The translations under genes were made by a program, and so were the position numbers. Shown here piece after piece: positions 22,761 through 30,529 of a DNA stretch of 64,000 nt (within the stretch, counting starts at the first letter, position 1; each line of letters begins with the position of its first letter). Below the pieces are notes generated by a model. The model searched no databases. It was not told where the DNA came from and saw only the letters and a program-made list of their open reading frames with translations. The DNA is from Methylibium sp035762065. GTDB lineage: Bacteria > Pseudomonadota > Gammaproteobacteria > Burkholderiales > Burkholderiaceae_C. The stretch spans positions 1 through 64,000 of the forward strand of contig NZ_DASTPW010000048.1 in NCBI RefSeq assembly GCF_035762065.1, read 5' to 3'.

Positions 22761-23201
22761 ATGCCCCTGAACAAGCCCTACCTCGATGTGCCCGGAACGA
22801 CGATCTTCGACGCCGACGAATCTCGCAAAGGCTACTGGCTGAACCAGTTCTGCATGAGCCTGATGAAGGCCGAGAACCGCGAGCGCTTCAAGGCCGACGA
22901 GCGGCGCTACCTGGACGAATGGCCGATGACCGAGGCGCAGAAGGAGGCGGTGCTCGCGCGCGACCTGAACCGCTGCATCGCGCAGGGCGGGAACATCTAC
23001 TTCCTCGCCAAGCTCGGCGCTACGCACGGCAAGAGCTTCCAGCAGATGGCCGGCAGCATGACCGGCATGACCGAGGACGAGTACCGCGACATGATGATCA
23101 AGGGCGGCCGCTCGGCCGAAGGCAACCGCGTCGTCGGCGAGGACGGCAGCGCGCAAGTGCATCGGCAGCCGCAAGGCTCCGCACTGAAGCCGGGGTTCTA
23201 G
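22761..23201 (+). CDS. ligA: Protocatechuate 4,5-dioxygenase alpha subunit
   Basis: Small helical subunit of the extradiol type II protocatechuate 4,5-dioxygenase; it caps the active site carried by LigB. The 146 residues include DVPGTTIFDADESRKGYWLN, a characteristic opening, then NQFCMSLMKAENRERFKADE and GGNIYFLAKLGATHGKSFQQ. The last 25 residues (after MIKGGRSAEGNR) are a variable tail. The TAG stop is two bases before the ligB start, so the subunits should be made in equal amounts. Confidence 0.96.
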   Translation: MPLNKPYLDVPGTTIFDADESRKGYWLNQFCMSLMKAENRERFKADERRYLDEWPMTEAQKEAVLARDLNRCIAQGGNIYFLAKLGATHGKSFQQMAGSMTGMTEDEYRDMMIKGGRSAEGNRVVGEDGSAQVHRQPQGSALKPGF

Positions 23202-23203
23202 AC

Positions 23204-24046
23204 ATGGCCCGCATCACCGCATCGGTCTACACGAGCCACGTGCCGGCGATCGGCGCCGCGCTCGATCTCGGCAAGACGCAGGAGCCCTACTGGCAGCCGC
23301 TGTTCGCGGGCTACGAGTTCAGCAAGCGGTGGATGAAGGAGAACCGGCCCGACGTCGTCTTCCTCGTCTACAACGACCACGCCACGGCGTTCAGCCTCGA
23401 CATCATCCCGACCTTCGCGATCGGCACCGCCGCGAGCTACGAGCCGGCCGACGAAGGCTGGGGGCCGCGGCCGGTGCCGCGGGTCGTCGGCCATCCCGAG
23501 CTCGCGGCGCACATCGCACAGAGCGTGATCCAGGACGACTTCGACCTCACGATCGTCAACAGGATGGACGTCGACCACGGCCTCACCGTGCCGCTGAGCC
23601 TGATGTGCGGCCAGCCCGACGCGTGGCCTTGCCCGGTGATTCCGTTCGCCGTCAACGTCGTGCAGTACCCGGTGCCCTCGGGCCGGCGCTGCTTCCACCT
23701 CGGCCGCGCGATCCGCAAGGCCATCGAGAGCTACGACGACGACCTCAAGGTGCAGATCTGGGGCACCGGCGGCATGAGCCATCAGTTGCAGGGGCCGCGT
23801 GCCGGGTTGATCAACGCCGAATGGGACAAGCGCTTCCTCGACCGGCTCATCGAGGACCCGGCCGGCCTCGCCGACGTGCCGCACATCGACTACGTGCGCG
23901 AGGCGGGCAGCGAAGGCATCGAGCTGGTGATGTGGCTGATCGCGCGCGGCGCGATGAGCGATCGCGCTCCGAGGCTCCGGCACCGCTTCTATCACGTGCC
24001 TGCATCGAACACGGCCGTCGGCCATCTCATCCTGGAGAACACGTGA
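23204..24046 (+). CDS. ligB: Protocatechuate 4,5-dioxygenase beta subunit
   Basis: Catalytic subunit (280 residues) of the non-heme ferrous extradiol dioxygenase that cleaves protocatechuate to 4-carboxy-2-hydroxymuconate-6-semialdehyde. Iron ligands expected from the family are visible: His12 in VYTSHVPAIG, His59 in LVYNDHATAF, and a late glutamate in EAGSEGIELVMWLIARGAM. The catalytic-base histidine lies in WGTGGMSHQLQGPRAG. ATG 23204 directly follows ligA. The set LigA+LigB as separate proteins is the classical arrangement, not the fused gallate dioxygenase form. Confidence 0.97.
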   Translation: MARITASVYTSHVPAIGAALDLGKTQEPYWQPLFAGYEFSKRWMKENRPDVVFLVYNDHATAFSLDIIPTFAIGTAASYEPADEGWGPRPVPRVVGHPELAAHIAQSVIQDDFDLTIVNRMDVDHGLTVPLSLMCGQPDAWPCPVIPFAVNVVQYPVPSGRRCFHLGRAIRKAIESYDDDLKVQIWGTGGMSHQLQGPRAGLINAEWDKRFLDRLIEDPAGLADVPHIDYVREAGSEGIELVMWLIARGAMSDRAPRLRHRFYHVPASNTAVGHLILENT

Positions 24047-24047
24047 C

Positions 24048-25007
24048 ATGACCATCCAAGTCGCCCTTGCCGGCGCCGGCGCCTTCGGCATCAAGCACCT
24101 CGACGCGATCAAGCAGATCGCCGACGTCAAGGTCGTCTCGCTCGTCAGCCGCGATCTGGCGAAGACCAAGGAGGTCGCCGGCCAGTACGGCATCGAGCAC
24201 GTGACCACCGACCTCGCCGACAGCCTGGCGATGAAGGAGGTCGACGCCGTCATCCTCTGCACGCCGACGCAGATGCACGCCGCGCAGACGCTCGCCTGCC
24301 TGGAGGCCGGCAAGCACGTGCAGGTCGAGATCCCGCTGTGCGACGTGCTGGCCGACGGCAAGCGGGTCGTCGAAGCCTCCAAGCACAGCGGCAAGGTCGC
24401 GATGTGCGGTCACACGCGGCGCTTCAACCCGAGCCATCAATGGGTGCGCGGGAAGATCGTCGCCGGCGACTTCGCGATCCAGCAGATGGACGTGCAGACC
24501 TATTTCTTCCGCCGCACGAACATGAACGCGCTCGGCCAGCCGCGCAGCTGGACGGACCACCTGCTGTGGCATCACGCGGCGCACACCGTCGACCTGTTCG
24601 CCTACCAGGCGCGAAGCCCGATCGTGAAGGCGAACGCGGTGCAAGGCCCGATCCATCCGGCGCTCGGCATCGCGATGGACATGTCGATCCAGCTGAAGGC
24701 CGCCAACGGCGCGATCTGCACGCTGAGCCTGAGCTTCAACAACGAAGGCCCGCTGGGCACCTTCTTCCGCTACATCGGCGACACCGGCACGTACATCGCC
24801 CGCTACGACGACCTTGCACGATCCACCACCGCGGGCAAGGAAGAGAAGATCGACGTGAGCGCGGTGGATGTCTCGATGAACGGCATCGAGCTGCAGGACC
24901 GCGAGTTCTTCGCCGCGATCCGCGAAGGCCGCGAGCCGAACGCGAGCGTCGCGCAGGTGCTGCCCTGCTACGAAGTCCTGCACGCGCTGGAGCAGCAGCT
25001 GGCATGA
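24048..25007 (+). CDS. ligC: 4-carboxy-2-hydroxymuconate-6-semialdehyde dehydrogenase
   Basis: Gfo/Idh/MocA-family NADP-dependent dehydrogenase that oxidises the hemiacetal of the ring-cleavage product to 2-pyrone-4,6-dicarboxylate. The 319 residues begin TIQVALAGAGAFGIKHLDAI (Rossmann GXGXXG). The family continues with HVQVEIPLCDVLADG (EKP-type motif replaced by EIP), MCGHTRRFNPSHQWV and the DHLLWHHAAHTVDLF substrate-site segment. It starts one base after ligB and overlaps the aldo/keto reductase gene by four bases. Confidence 0.95.
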   Translation: MTIQVALAGAGAFGIKHLDAIKQIADVKVVSLVSRDLAKTKEVAGQYGIEHVTTDLADSLAMKEVDAVILCTPTQMHAAQTLACLEAGKHVQVEIPLCDVLADGKRVVEASKHSGKVAMCGHTRRFNPSHQWVRGKIVAGDFAIQQMDVQTYFFRRTNMNALGQPRSWTDHLLWHHAAHTVDLFAYQARSPIVKANAVQGPIHPALGIAMDMSIQLKAANGAICTLSLSFNNEGPLGTFFRYIGDTGTYIARYDDLARSTTAGKEEKIDVSAVDVSMNGIELQDREFFAAIREGREPNASVAQVLPCYEVLHALEQQLA

Positions 25008-26020
25008 CGGTCGCGCCGCGCCGCATCGGGCCGTTCACCGTGCCGGCCCTCGGGCTGGGCTGCATGAACCTGAGCCATGCCTACGGCACGCCGCCGTCGG
25101 CGCCCGACGGCGAGCGGCTGCTGCTCGAAGCGCTCGACGCCGGCATCACGCTGTTCGACACCGCGGCGCTGTACGGCTTCGGCGCGAACGAGACGCTGGT
25201 CGGCCGCACGCTGAAGGCCCACCGGTCGCGCATCGTGCTGTGCAGCAAGGGCGGCATGGTCGGCGAAACCTTTCCCGACGGCGTGCGGCGCGTGATCGAC
25301 GGCCGGCCCGCATCGCTGCGAGCGCACTGCGAGGCGAGCTTGAAGCGCCTCCAGACCGACGTGATCGACCTCTATTACCTGCACCGCTGGGACAAGCGGG
25401 TGCCGATCGAGGACAGCGTCGGCGAACTGTCGCGGCTGGTCGAAGCGGGCAAGGTGCGCGCGATCGGCTTGTCCGAGGTGTCGGCCGCGACACTGGCGAA
25501 GGCGCACGCGGTGCATCCGATCGCCGCGCTGCAGACCGAATACTCGCTGTGGACGCGCAACCCGGAGATCGCGGTGCTCGAAGCCTGCCGCGCCATGGGC
25601 ATCGCCTTCGTCGCCTTCAGCCCGCTGGGTCGGGGCTTCCTCACCGGCGCGCCGCCGGTGCCGTCGGAGTTCGACGCGAACGACATCCGCCGCACGATGC
25701 CGCGCTTCGCCGCCGACGTCTGGGCGCATCAGCTCGAACTGCACCGCGGCCTGGGCGCGCTGGCCGAAGAGGCCGGCGCGAGCGTCGCGCAGCTTGCGCT
25801 GGCCTGGCTGTTCGCGCGCGGCGAGCACGTGCTGCCGATCCCCGGCACGCGCCGCGTCGAGCACCTGCACGACAACGTCGGCGCGCTGCATCTCGAGGCG
25901 CGCGCAGAGCTGGTCGAGCGCGCCGGCGCGATCATCGACCGACTCAGCGTGCGCGGCGCGCGCTACAGCGCCGCCACGCAGAAGGAAATCGACACCGAAG
26001 AGTTTGAGCCGCTCGACTGA
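25004..26020 (+). CDS. Aldo/keto reductase
   Basis: NADP-dependent aldo/keto reductase of 338 residues, of the YajO/AKR13-like group (LGLGCMNLSHAYG at the start). The catalytic tetrad is visible: Asp and Tyr in TLFDTAALYG (about 49-56), Lys in VLCSKGG (about 83) and His in LYYLHRWD (about 127). The NADP-binding loop at the C-terminus reads LPIPGTRRVEHLHDNVGAL. ATG 25004 overlaps the ligC stop (ATGA), so it is translated with the lig genes. It may reduce an aromatic aldehyde or a pathway semialdehyde; substrate unknown. Confidence 0.9.
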   Translation: MTVAPRRIGPFTVPALGLGCMNLSHAYGTPPSAPDGERLLLEALDAGITLFDTAALYGFGANETLVGRTLKAHRSRIVLCSKGGMVGETFPDGVRRVIDGRPASLRAHCEASLKRLQTDVIDLYYLHRWDKRVPIEDSVGELSRLVEAGKVRAIGLSEVSAATLAKAHAVHPIAALQTEYSLWTRNPEIAVLEACRAMGIAFVAFSPLGRGFLTGAPPVPSEFDANDIRRTMPRFAADVWAHQLELHRGLGALAEEAGASVAQLALAWLFARGEHVLPIPGTRRVEHLHDNVGALHLEARAELVERAGAIIDRLSVRGARYSAATQKEIDTEEFEPLD

Positions 26021-26054
26021 GCGTCCGGTGCGCAGCTGGCGCGACACTCGCGCG

Positions 26055-27278
26055 ATGCCGACCCCGCCGAACGATGCCGACTTCGAGGCCGCGAAGGCCT
26101 GCTTCTTCGAGGGCCTCGAGCTGCTGCAGCGCGGCGACGCGGCCGGCGCCGAGCGCGCCTTCGTCGCCTCGCTCGTGCGCGTGCCGGGCCGGCCCTCGAC
26201 GCTCGTGAATCTCGCGGCGACGCGGCTGCAGCTGCGCGACCACGAGGGCGCGCTGGAGGCGGCCGACGCGGCCCTGGGCGCCGAGCCGAAGAGCGCCGAC
26301 GCCTGGTGCCATCGCGCCACCGCGCTCGCGAGCCTCGGCCGCTTCGACGACGCGCATGCGGCCTTCGAGCGCTCGCTTGCGATCGAGCCCGGGGTCGCCG
26401 AGGTCTGGCTGCGGCATGCGCGCGCGCTGCACGCCGCGCAGCATTTCGATCGTGCGCTCGTCGCCTACGCCCGCGGGCTCGCGCTCGATGCAAGCCAGCA
26501 CGACGCCTGGACGCGCCGCGGCGACCTGCTGCGACTCGCCGGCCGCTACGACGACGCGGCCGAGTGCTATCGCCGTGCGATCGAGCACGGCGGCGACACC
26601 GGGCTCAACGGCTGGTACCTCGCGGCGGTGACCGGCGCGGCGGCGCCGCCGGACGCGCCGGCCGACTACGTGCGCGCGCTGTTCGACGCTTATGCCGACG
26701 ACTTCGACGAGCACCTCGTCGGCACGCTCGGCTACCGCGGACACGAGCAGCTGTGGCGCGAGGGCGAGGCGCATCGCGCGGCGCGCGCAGAGATCGGCCT
26801 CGCGATCGATCTCGGCTGCGGCACCGGCCTGTGCGGGCCGCTGATGCGCGGCGCGGCGCGAAAGCTCGTCGGCGTCGACCTCTCCGCGCCAATGCTGGCG
26901 AAGGCGCGCGAGCGCGGCGTCTACGACGCGCTGGTGCAGGCCGACGTGGTCGAGCACCTGCGCACGATGGAGCACGAGGCGGATCTCGTCGTCGCGGCCG
27001 ACGTGCTGATTTATCTCGGCGACCTCGAGCCGTTGTTCGGGGCGGTGCAGCGCGCTGTGCGGTCCGGTGCGCTGTTCGGCTTCACCGTCGAGCCCGGCGA
27101 TCCCGCCGGCGCGCCAGTGCAGCTGCTGCCGAGCCTGCGGCACGCGCACACCGAGGCGGGTCTCGATGCGCTCGCTCGCCGCCACGGCTTCGAGCTGCTG
27201 AGCCGCACGCGAAAGCCGCTGCGCGACGACCAGCGTGAGCCGGTTGACGGCCTCTACGTCTGGCTGCGGCGCGCTTGA
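26055..27278 (+). CDS. TPR-repeat protein with C-terminal SAM methyltransferase domain
   Basis: The 407-residue protein joins about five tetratricopeptide repeats (residues 5-190: AFVASLVRVPGRPSTLVNLA, ALASLGRFDDAHAAFERSL, DAAECYRRAIEHG) to a class I methyltransferase. Motif I is LAIDLGCGTGLCGPLM (about 249-264), with GVDLSAPMLAKA following. Such proteins methylate small molecules or proteins brought in by the repeats; the substrate is unknown. It sits 34 bases after the aldo/keto reductase gene but looks unrelated to ring cleavage. The frame extends upstream as a shadow; ATG 26055 precedes the first repeat. Confidence 0.85.
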   Translation: MPTPPNDADFEAAKACFFEGLELLQRGDAAGAERAFVASLVRVPGRPSTLVNLAATRLQLRDHEGALEAADAALGAEPKSADAWCHRATALASLGRFDDAHAAFERSLAIEPGVAEVWLRHARALHAAQHFDRALVAYARGLALDASQHDAWTRRGDLLRLAGRYDDAAECYRRAIEHGGDTGLNGWYLAAVTGAAAPPDAPADYVRALFDAYADDFDEHLVGTLGYRGHEQLWREGEAHRAARAEIGLAIDLGCGTGLCGPLMRGAARKLVGVDLSAPMLAKARERGVYDALVQADVVEHLRTMEHEADLVVAADVLIYLGDLEPLFGAVQRAVRSGALFGFTVEPGDPAGAPVQLLPSLRHAHTEAGLDALARRHGFELLSRTRKPLRDDQREPVDGLYVWLRRA

Positions 27279-27300
27279 GCGAGGCGGCCGACGGTGTCGG

Positions 27301-27384
27301 TCAGGGCACCAGGCCGGTCACGATGCTTGCCGCGACGATCGCGCACAGCAGCGCGGTCTCCAGCGCCACCGGCCGCCAGCCGGC
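27301..27384 (-). other. Possible C-terminal tail of a lost membrane protein
   Basis: Reading the minus strand gives GWRPVALETALLCAIVAASIV followed by TGLVP and a stop at 27301: one membrane-helix-sized hydrophobic stretch with a clean end. The sequence that would precede it is the amidase relic in the opposite strand, so only the tail survives. This is weak evidence; a chance hydrophobic frame is possible. Confidence 0.2.
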
Positions 27385-27770
27385 CTGGGCCGGCTCATCT
27401 TCGACAGCGCGCTCGTGGCCGAGCGAGCCGCCAGCCATGGCCACATCCTCGAAGACGCGCCCGAGACCGTGCATCCGGCCGTCGCCTCGATCCTGAAGCG
27501 CTCGATGGACTACCGCGCCACCGAGGCCTTCGTGACGATCGCTCGGATGCATGTACTGCGTCGTCGAATTGCACGGCAGTTCGCCGACATCGATGTGCTG
27601 GTCACGCCGACCGTGCCGCGCGTATTCCGTGCCGCCGAGATGCCGAGCTTCGGGCCGACGGCGCACCGTTCGGCATCTCGCGGGTCGCGCCCGCTGGCCG
27701 GGTCCGATGGCTGCACACCCTTGGCGCGAGCTTCGAGTGGATGTCGCTCGAGTACCTGCCGCGCCAATGA
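27382..27770 (+). pseudogene. Amidase/allophanate hydrolase C-terminal relic
   Basis: The frame entering at about 27382 translates to LIFDSALVAERAASHGHILE, ETVHPAVASILKRSMDYRATEAF and DIDVLVTPTVPRVFRAAEMPSF. This matches the C-terminal half of amidase-signature proteins of the allophanate hydrolase (AtzF) type. The usual following segment (LNSxLGTYTNF and onward) is missing. The next recognisable piece, DGAPFGISRVAPAG, is in another frame and runs to TGA 27768-27770. The catalytic Lys-Ser-Ser part is absent. A truncated, deleted and frameshifted remnant is the best reading; it contains no functional enzyme. Confidence 0.7.
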
Positions 27771-27790
27771 AAACGGCCCCGAAGGGCCGT
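27770..27790 (-). terminator. Rho-independent terminator after tRNA-His
   Basis: On the minus strand a seven-base-pair stem ACGGCCC/GGGCCGT with a TTCG tetraloop is followed directly by TTTTC. It lies 17 bases past the encoded CCA end of tRNA-His and should end the ppiD/tRNA-His transcript. Confidence 0.8.
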
Positions 27791-27806
27791 CGTCATGCGT
27801 GATCGC

Positions 27807-27883
27807 TGGGGTGGCTGACGGGACTCGAACCCGCGACAACAGGAATCACAATCCTGGACTCTACCAACTGAGCTACAGCCACC
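27807..27883 (-). tRNA. tRNA-His (anticodon GTG)
   Basis: Cloverleaf on the minus strand with acceptor GGTGGCTG pairing with CAGCCACC, D-arm AGCTCAGTTGGTAGAG, anticodon arm around TTGTGAT (GTG), T-arm GCGGGTTCGAGTCCCGT, and encoded CCA. The 77-base length includes the extra 5' G opposite C73 that marks histidine tRNA. It lies 67 bases downstream of ppiD on the same strand. Confidence 0.97.
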
Positions 27884-27950
27884 GTCGAAGCGCGAAAGTA
27901 TATCGAAGCGCCCTTGACGAAACGGCCGCGAGGCCGCAGCGGCGAAGTGT

Positions 27951-29858
27951 TCAGGGTGCTGGCGACCGTGCCGCGGGCGGCATCTTCTGCACCTTGAAGC
28001 GCTCCTTCAGCGCGGCGTAATAGGCCTCCGCCTCGGCTGCACCCCAGACCTGCGCGTACTGCGTGGCGAGCTGCTTTGGATCGCCGAGCGACGGGTCGCG
28101 CGGCAGCACCTTGTCGACACGCACGACAGCCGAGCCGAGCTCGCCGAAGTCGACGATCGTCCACGACGGCAGCGGCTCGGCCGGTGCCGCCAGCACCGCC
28201 TCGATCAGCGGGCGCGGCAGCCCTTCGGACTGCGCCCGATTGATCTTCAGGGCCGGCTCGAGCGCGGCTTCGGCCGAGGCGCCGCCGCGCCAGGCTTCGA
28301 GCTTCGCCTCGGCGTCTTTGCGCGCGAGGGCGGCGGCCTGCTCGGTAACCAACTGCGCCTTCACGCGGTCCTTGACCGCCTCGAGCGGCAAGCGCCGCGC
28401 GGGCGAGTGATCGAGCACGCGCGCCGAGGCGAGCCGGCTCGCACCGAGGTCGACGGCCTCGGTGTTGCGACGGTTCTTGACGCTGTCTTCGGAGAACACC
28501 GCGGCAAGGAACTTCGCGTTGGCGAGCACCTCGCTTGCGCCTGCGGCCGGCGTGCGCACCACGTCCTTCGCGGTCTGCACGGCAAGACCGAGCTTCTCGG
28601 CGGTCGGCTTGAAGCTGTCGGCCTGCTCGTAGACCATGTTTGTGAAGGTCTCCGCGAGCTCGGCAAACTTCTTCTGCGCCTGCTGCGTCTTCAGCTCCTC
28701 GGCGATCTCGGTCTTTACCGCGTCGAAGGGCTTCTTTTCGCCGCCGCGCACGCCGGTGAGCAGGATCACGTGGTAGCCGAAGTCGCTTTCGACGACTTCG
28801 CCGATGTCGCCCGTCTTCATCGAAAAAGCCGCATCCTCGAAGGGCTTGACCATCGCGCCGCGGCCGAAGAAGTCAAGGTCGCCGCCCTTCGCGGCCGAGC
28901 CGGGGTCGTCGGAGTTTTTGCGCGCCAGCTCGGCGAAGCTTTTCGGATCCTTGCGCGCCTGGTCCAGCAGCGACTGCGCCTTGGCCTTCGCGGCGGCGCG
29001 CTTGTCGGCCGGCTCGGACTTGTCGGACTTCACGAGGATGTGGCTGGCGCGTCGCTCCTCGGGCGCCACGAACCGTGCCATGTTGTCGTCGTAGAACTTG
29101 CGCAGATCCTCGTCGCTCGGCTTGATGCCCGCCTTCACCGCTTCGAGGTCGAGCACCAGGTACTCGATGTCGGCGCGCTCGGGCGCGTTAAAGCTCGCCG
29201 CGTTCGCCGGGTCCTGGTAGTAGGCCTCGATCTGCGCGTCGGTCGGCGCGACCTTGCTCGCATAGTTCTTCGATTCGAAGCGCGCGATGCGCACCTCGCG
29301 CTGCTGGAACAACGCGTCGAGCGCGGCGTCGGTGGCCGCGGCCGGTGCGAGCGCGGTCCCGCCGATGCCCATCAGCACCTGGCGCATCGCCAAATCCTGG
29401 CGCAGCTGCTGTTCGAACTGCTGCGGGTTCATGCCTTGCGCGATCAGCAGGTCGCGATTGAGGCTGCCGTCGGGATTGCGCAGGAAGGCCAGCTGCGGAT
29501 CGTTCGCGAACACGCGCTGCAGCCGTTCGTCGCTGACGTTGAAGCGCAGCTTGTCGGCGGCCGCGAGCAGCACGCGGTCGCGGATCAGCGCGTCGAGGGT
29601 CTGCTGACGGGCCGCGGGCGTGTCAAGCAGCGCCGCATCGGCGCCTGGCGATTGCGCGCGGGCTCGCTCGAGCTGCGTGCGTTGAGCGTTGTCCCACTCG
29701 GCCTGCGTGATCGGCCGGCCGGCGACCGTCGCGACCTTCGGATCGCTCTGGCCGAAGCCGCGGTAGCCCTCGACACCGACGAACACGAAGGCAGGAAATA
29801 CCAGCAGCACCAGCACGAACTGCAGCAGACGGGTGTGCGAGCGGACGAATTCGAACAT
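27951..29858 (-). CDS. ppiD: Periplasmic folding chaperone / peptidyl-prolyl isomerase PpiD (SurA-N type)
   Basis: Inner-membrane-anchored periplasmic chaperone that meets proteins leaving the Sec translocon. The 635 residues have one N-terminal membrane anchor (about 12-30, LLQFVLVLLVFPAFVFVGVE) and a SurA-N-like chaperone region (VAGRPITQAEWDNAQR). A parvulin domain at about 270-365 (RRASHILVKSD, FGRGAMVKPFEDAAFS, SDFGYHVILL) precedes a second, degenerate chaperone/PPIase region. Length matches E. coli PpiD (623). The lon gene usual in this neighbourhood is absent. A GAGG site lies 9 bases before ATG 29858. Confidence 0.94.
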   Translation of the reverse strand: MFEFVRSHTRLLQFVLVLLVFPAFVFVGVEGYRGFGQSDPKVATVAGRPITQAEWDNAQRTQLERARAQSPGADAALLDTPAARQQTLDALIRDRVLLAAADKLRFNVSDERLQRVFANDPQLAFLRNPDGSLNRDLLIAQGMNPQQFEQQLRQDLAMRQVLMGIGGTALAPAAATDAALDALFQQREVRIARFESKNYASKVAPTDAQIEAYYQDPANAASFNAPERADIEYLVLDLEAVKAGIKPSDEDLRKFYDDNMARFVAPEERRASHILVKSDKSEPADKRAAAKAKAQSLLDQARKDPKSFAELARKNSDDPGSAAKGGDLDFFGRGAMVKPFEDAAFSMKTGDIGEVVESDFGYHVILLTGVRGGEKKPFDAVKTEIAEELKTQQAQKKFAELAETFTNMVYEQADSFKPTAEKLGLAVQTAKDVVRTPAAGASEVLANAKFLAAVFSEDSVKNRRNTEAVDLGASRLASARVLDHSPARRLPLEAVKDRVKAQLVTEQAAALARKDAEAKLEAWRGGASAEAALEPALKINRAQSEGLPRPLIEAVLAAPAEPLPSWTIVDFGELGSAVVRVDKVLPRDPSLGDPKQLATQYAQVWGAAEAEAYYAALKERFKVQKMPPAARSPAP

Positions 29859-29894
29859 GGGATCCTCGGGGCCGCGCGTCTTCGCGCGTCGTCA

Positions 29895-29924
29895 GAAAAA
29901 GCGAAGGCGAACCGTGGTTCGCCT
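29895..29924 (-). terminator. Rho-independent terminator after tRNA-Val
   Basis: Minus-strand hairpin AGGCGAAC-CACG-GTTCGCCT (eight perfect base pairs, four-base loop) followed by TCGCTTTTTC. It begins nine bases beyond the CCA end of tRNA-Val, so it should terminate or attenuate the HU/tRNA-Val transcript 36 bases before ppiD. Confidence 0.75.
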
Positions 29925-29932
29925 CTGTGTTT

Positions 29933-30008
29933 TGGTGGGTGCTGAGGGGTTCGAACCCCCGACCTACGCCTTGTAAGGGCGCCGCTCTACCGACTGAGCT
30001 AAGCACCC
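29933..30008 (-). tRNA. tRNA-Val (anticodon TAC)
   Basis: Minus-strand cloverleaf of 76 bases with acceptor GGGTGCT/AGCACCC, D-arm AGCTCAGTCGGTAGAG, anticodon loop with TAC in CCTTACAAGG, T-arm GGGGGTTCGAACCCC, discriminator A and encoded CCA. It lies 12 bases downstream of the HU gene, the hup-tRNAVal order common in betaproteobacteria. Confidence 0.97.
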
Positions 30009-30020
30009 TGTCGATTCGAC

Positions 30021-30302
30021 CTACTTGCCGCCGTTGAGCGCGTCCTTCAGGGCCTTGCCCGGACGGAACTTCGGCACTTTCGCAGCCTTGATCTTGATTG
30101 CTTCGTTCGTGCGCGGATTGCGGCCGGTGCGCGCGGCGCGCTTGTTGACCGCGAAGGTGCCGAAGCCCACGAGCGTGAGGCTGTCGCCCTTCTTCAGCGT
30201 CTTGGTCACACCACCGATCAGCGCTTCGAGTGCCCGACCGGCCGCGGCCTTGGAGATGTCGGCCTGCGCGGCGATGTGATCGATCAGTTCTGTCTTGTTC
30301 AC
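30021..30302 (-). CDS. hupB: HU family DNA-binding protein
   Basis: Histone-like nucleoid protein of 93 residues that bends DNA as a dimer. It shows NKTELIDHIAAQADISKAAA, the beta-arm segment GFGTFAVNKRAARTGRNPRT with the DNA-intercalating proline, and the C-terminal KVPKFRPGKALKDALNG. The start is GTG at 30302, preceded eight bases upstream by GAGGGG. A longer open frame upstream has no HU similarity. A consensus promoter lies about 135 bases upstream, and tRNA-Val follows on the same transcript. Confidence 0.97.
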   Translation of the reverse strand: MNKTELIDHIAAQADISKAAAGRALEALIGGVTKTLKKGDSLTLVGFGTFAVNKRAARTGRNPRTNEAIKIKAAKVPKFRPGKALKDALNGGK

Positions 30303-30438
30303 GAAGGGCCCCTCTGTGTTGTTTCCGTGATGGTCGGGATGGTGGCTCGGCGTGCGACGCCGCTGCATCGGCGTGCTTGACGCGGGCTTTGCAGAAGGCT
30401 CTAGATCACGCCGCAAGAGCCGCGCCACGCGCCGAACG

Positions 30439-30467
30439 ATTACAGCGGTGGGCCCTGCGGGTGTCAA
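30439..30467 (-). promoter_or_regulatory. Strong sigma-70 promoter for the HU gene
   Basis: Read on the minus strand: TTGACA (30467-30462), 17 bases, TGTAAT (30444-30439). The -35 box is perfect and the -10 box matches five of six positions with ideal spacing. Transcription starting near 30432 would give a leader of about 130 bases before the GTG, room for post-transcriptional control. The remaining bases 30468-30529 upstream show nothing else I can name. Confidence 0.8.
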
Positions 30468-30529
30468 GCAACGAGCGCGGATTCTAGGCACATTCCCCAG
30501 GGCGACCGACCGCTGGCGAAGCCCTGCAT

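Noticed and set aside
28407..29945. 512-codon plus-strand frame opposite ppiD
   Set aside because: Antisense shadow that also runs into tRNA-Val; no family motif.
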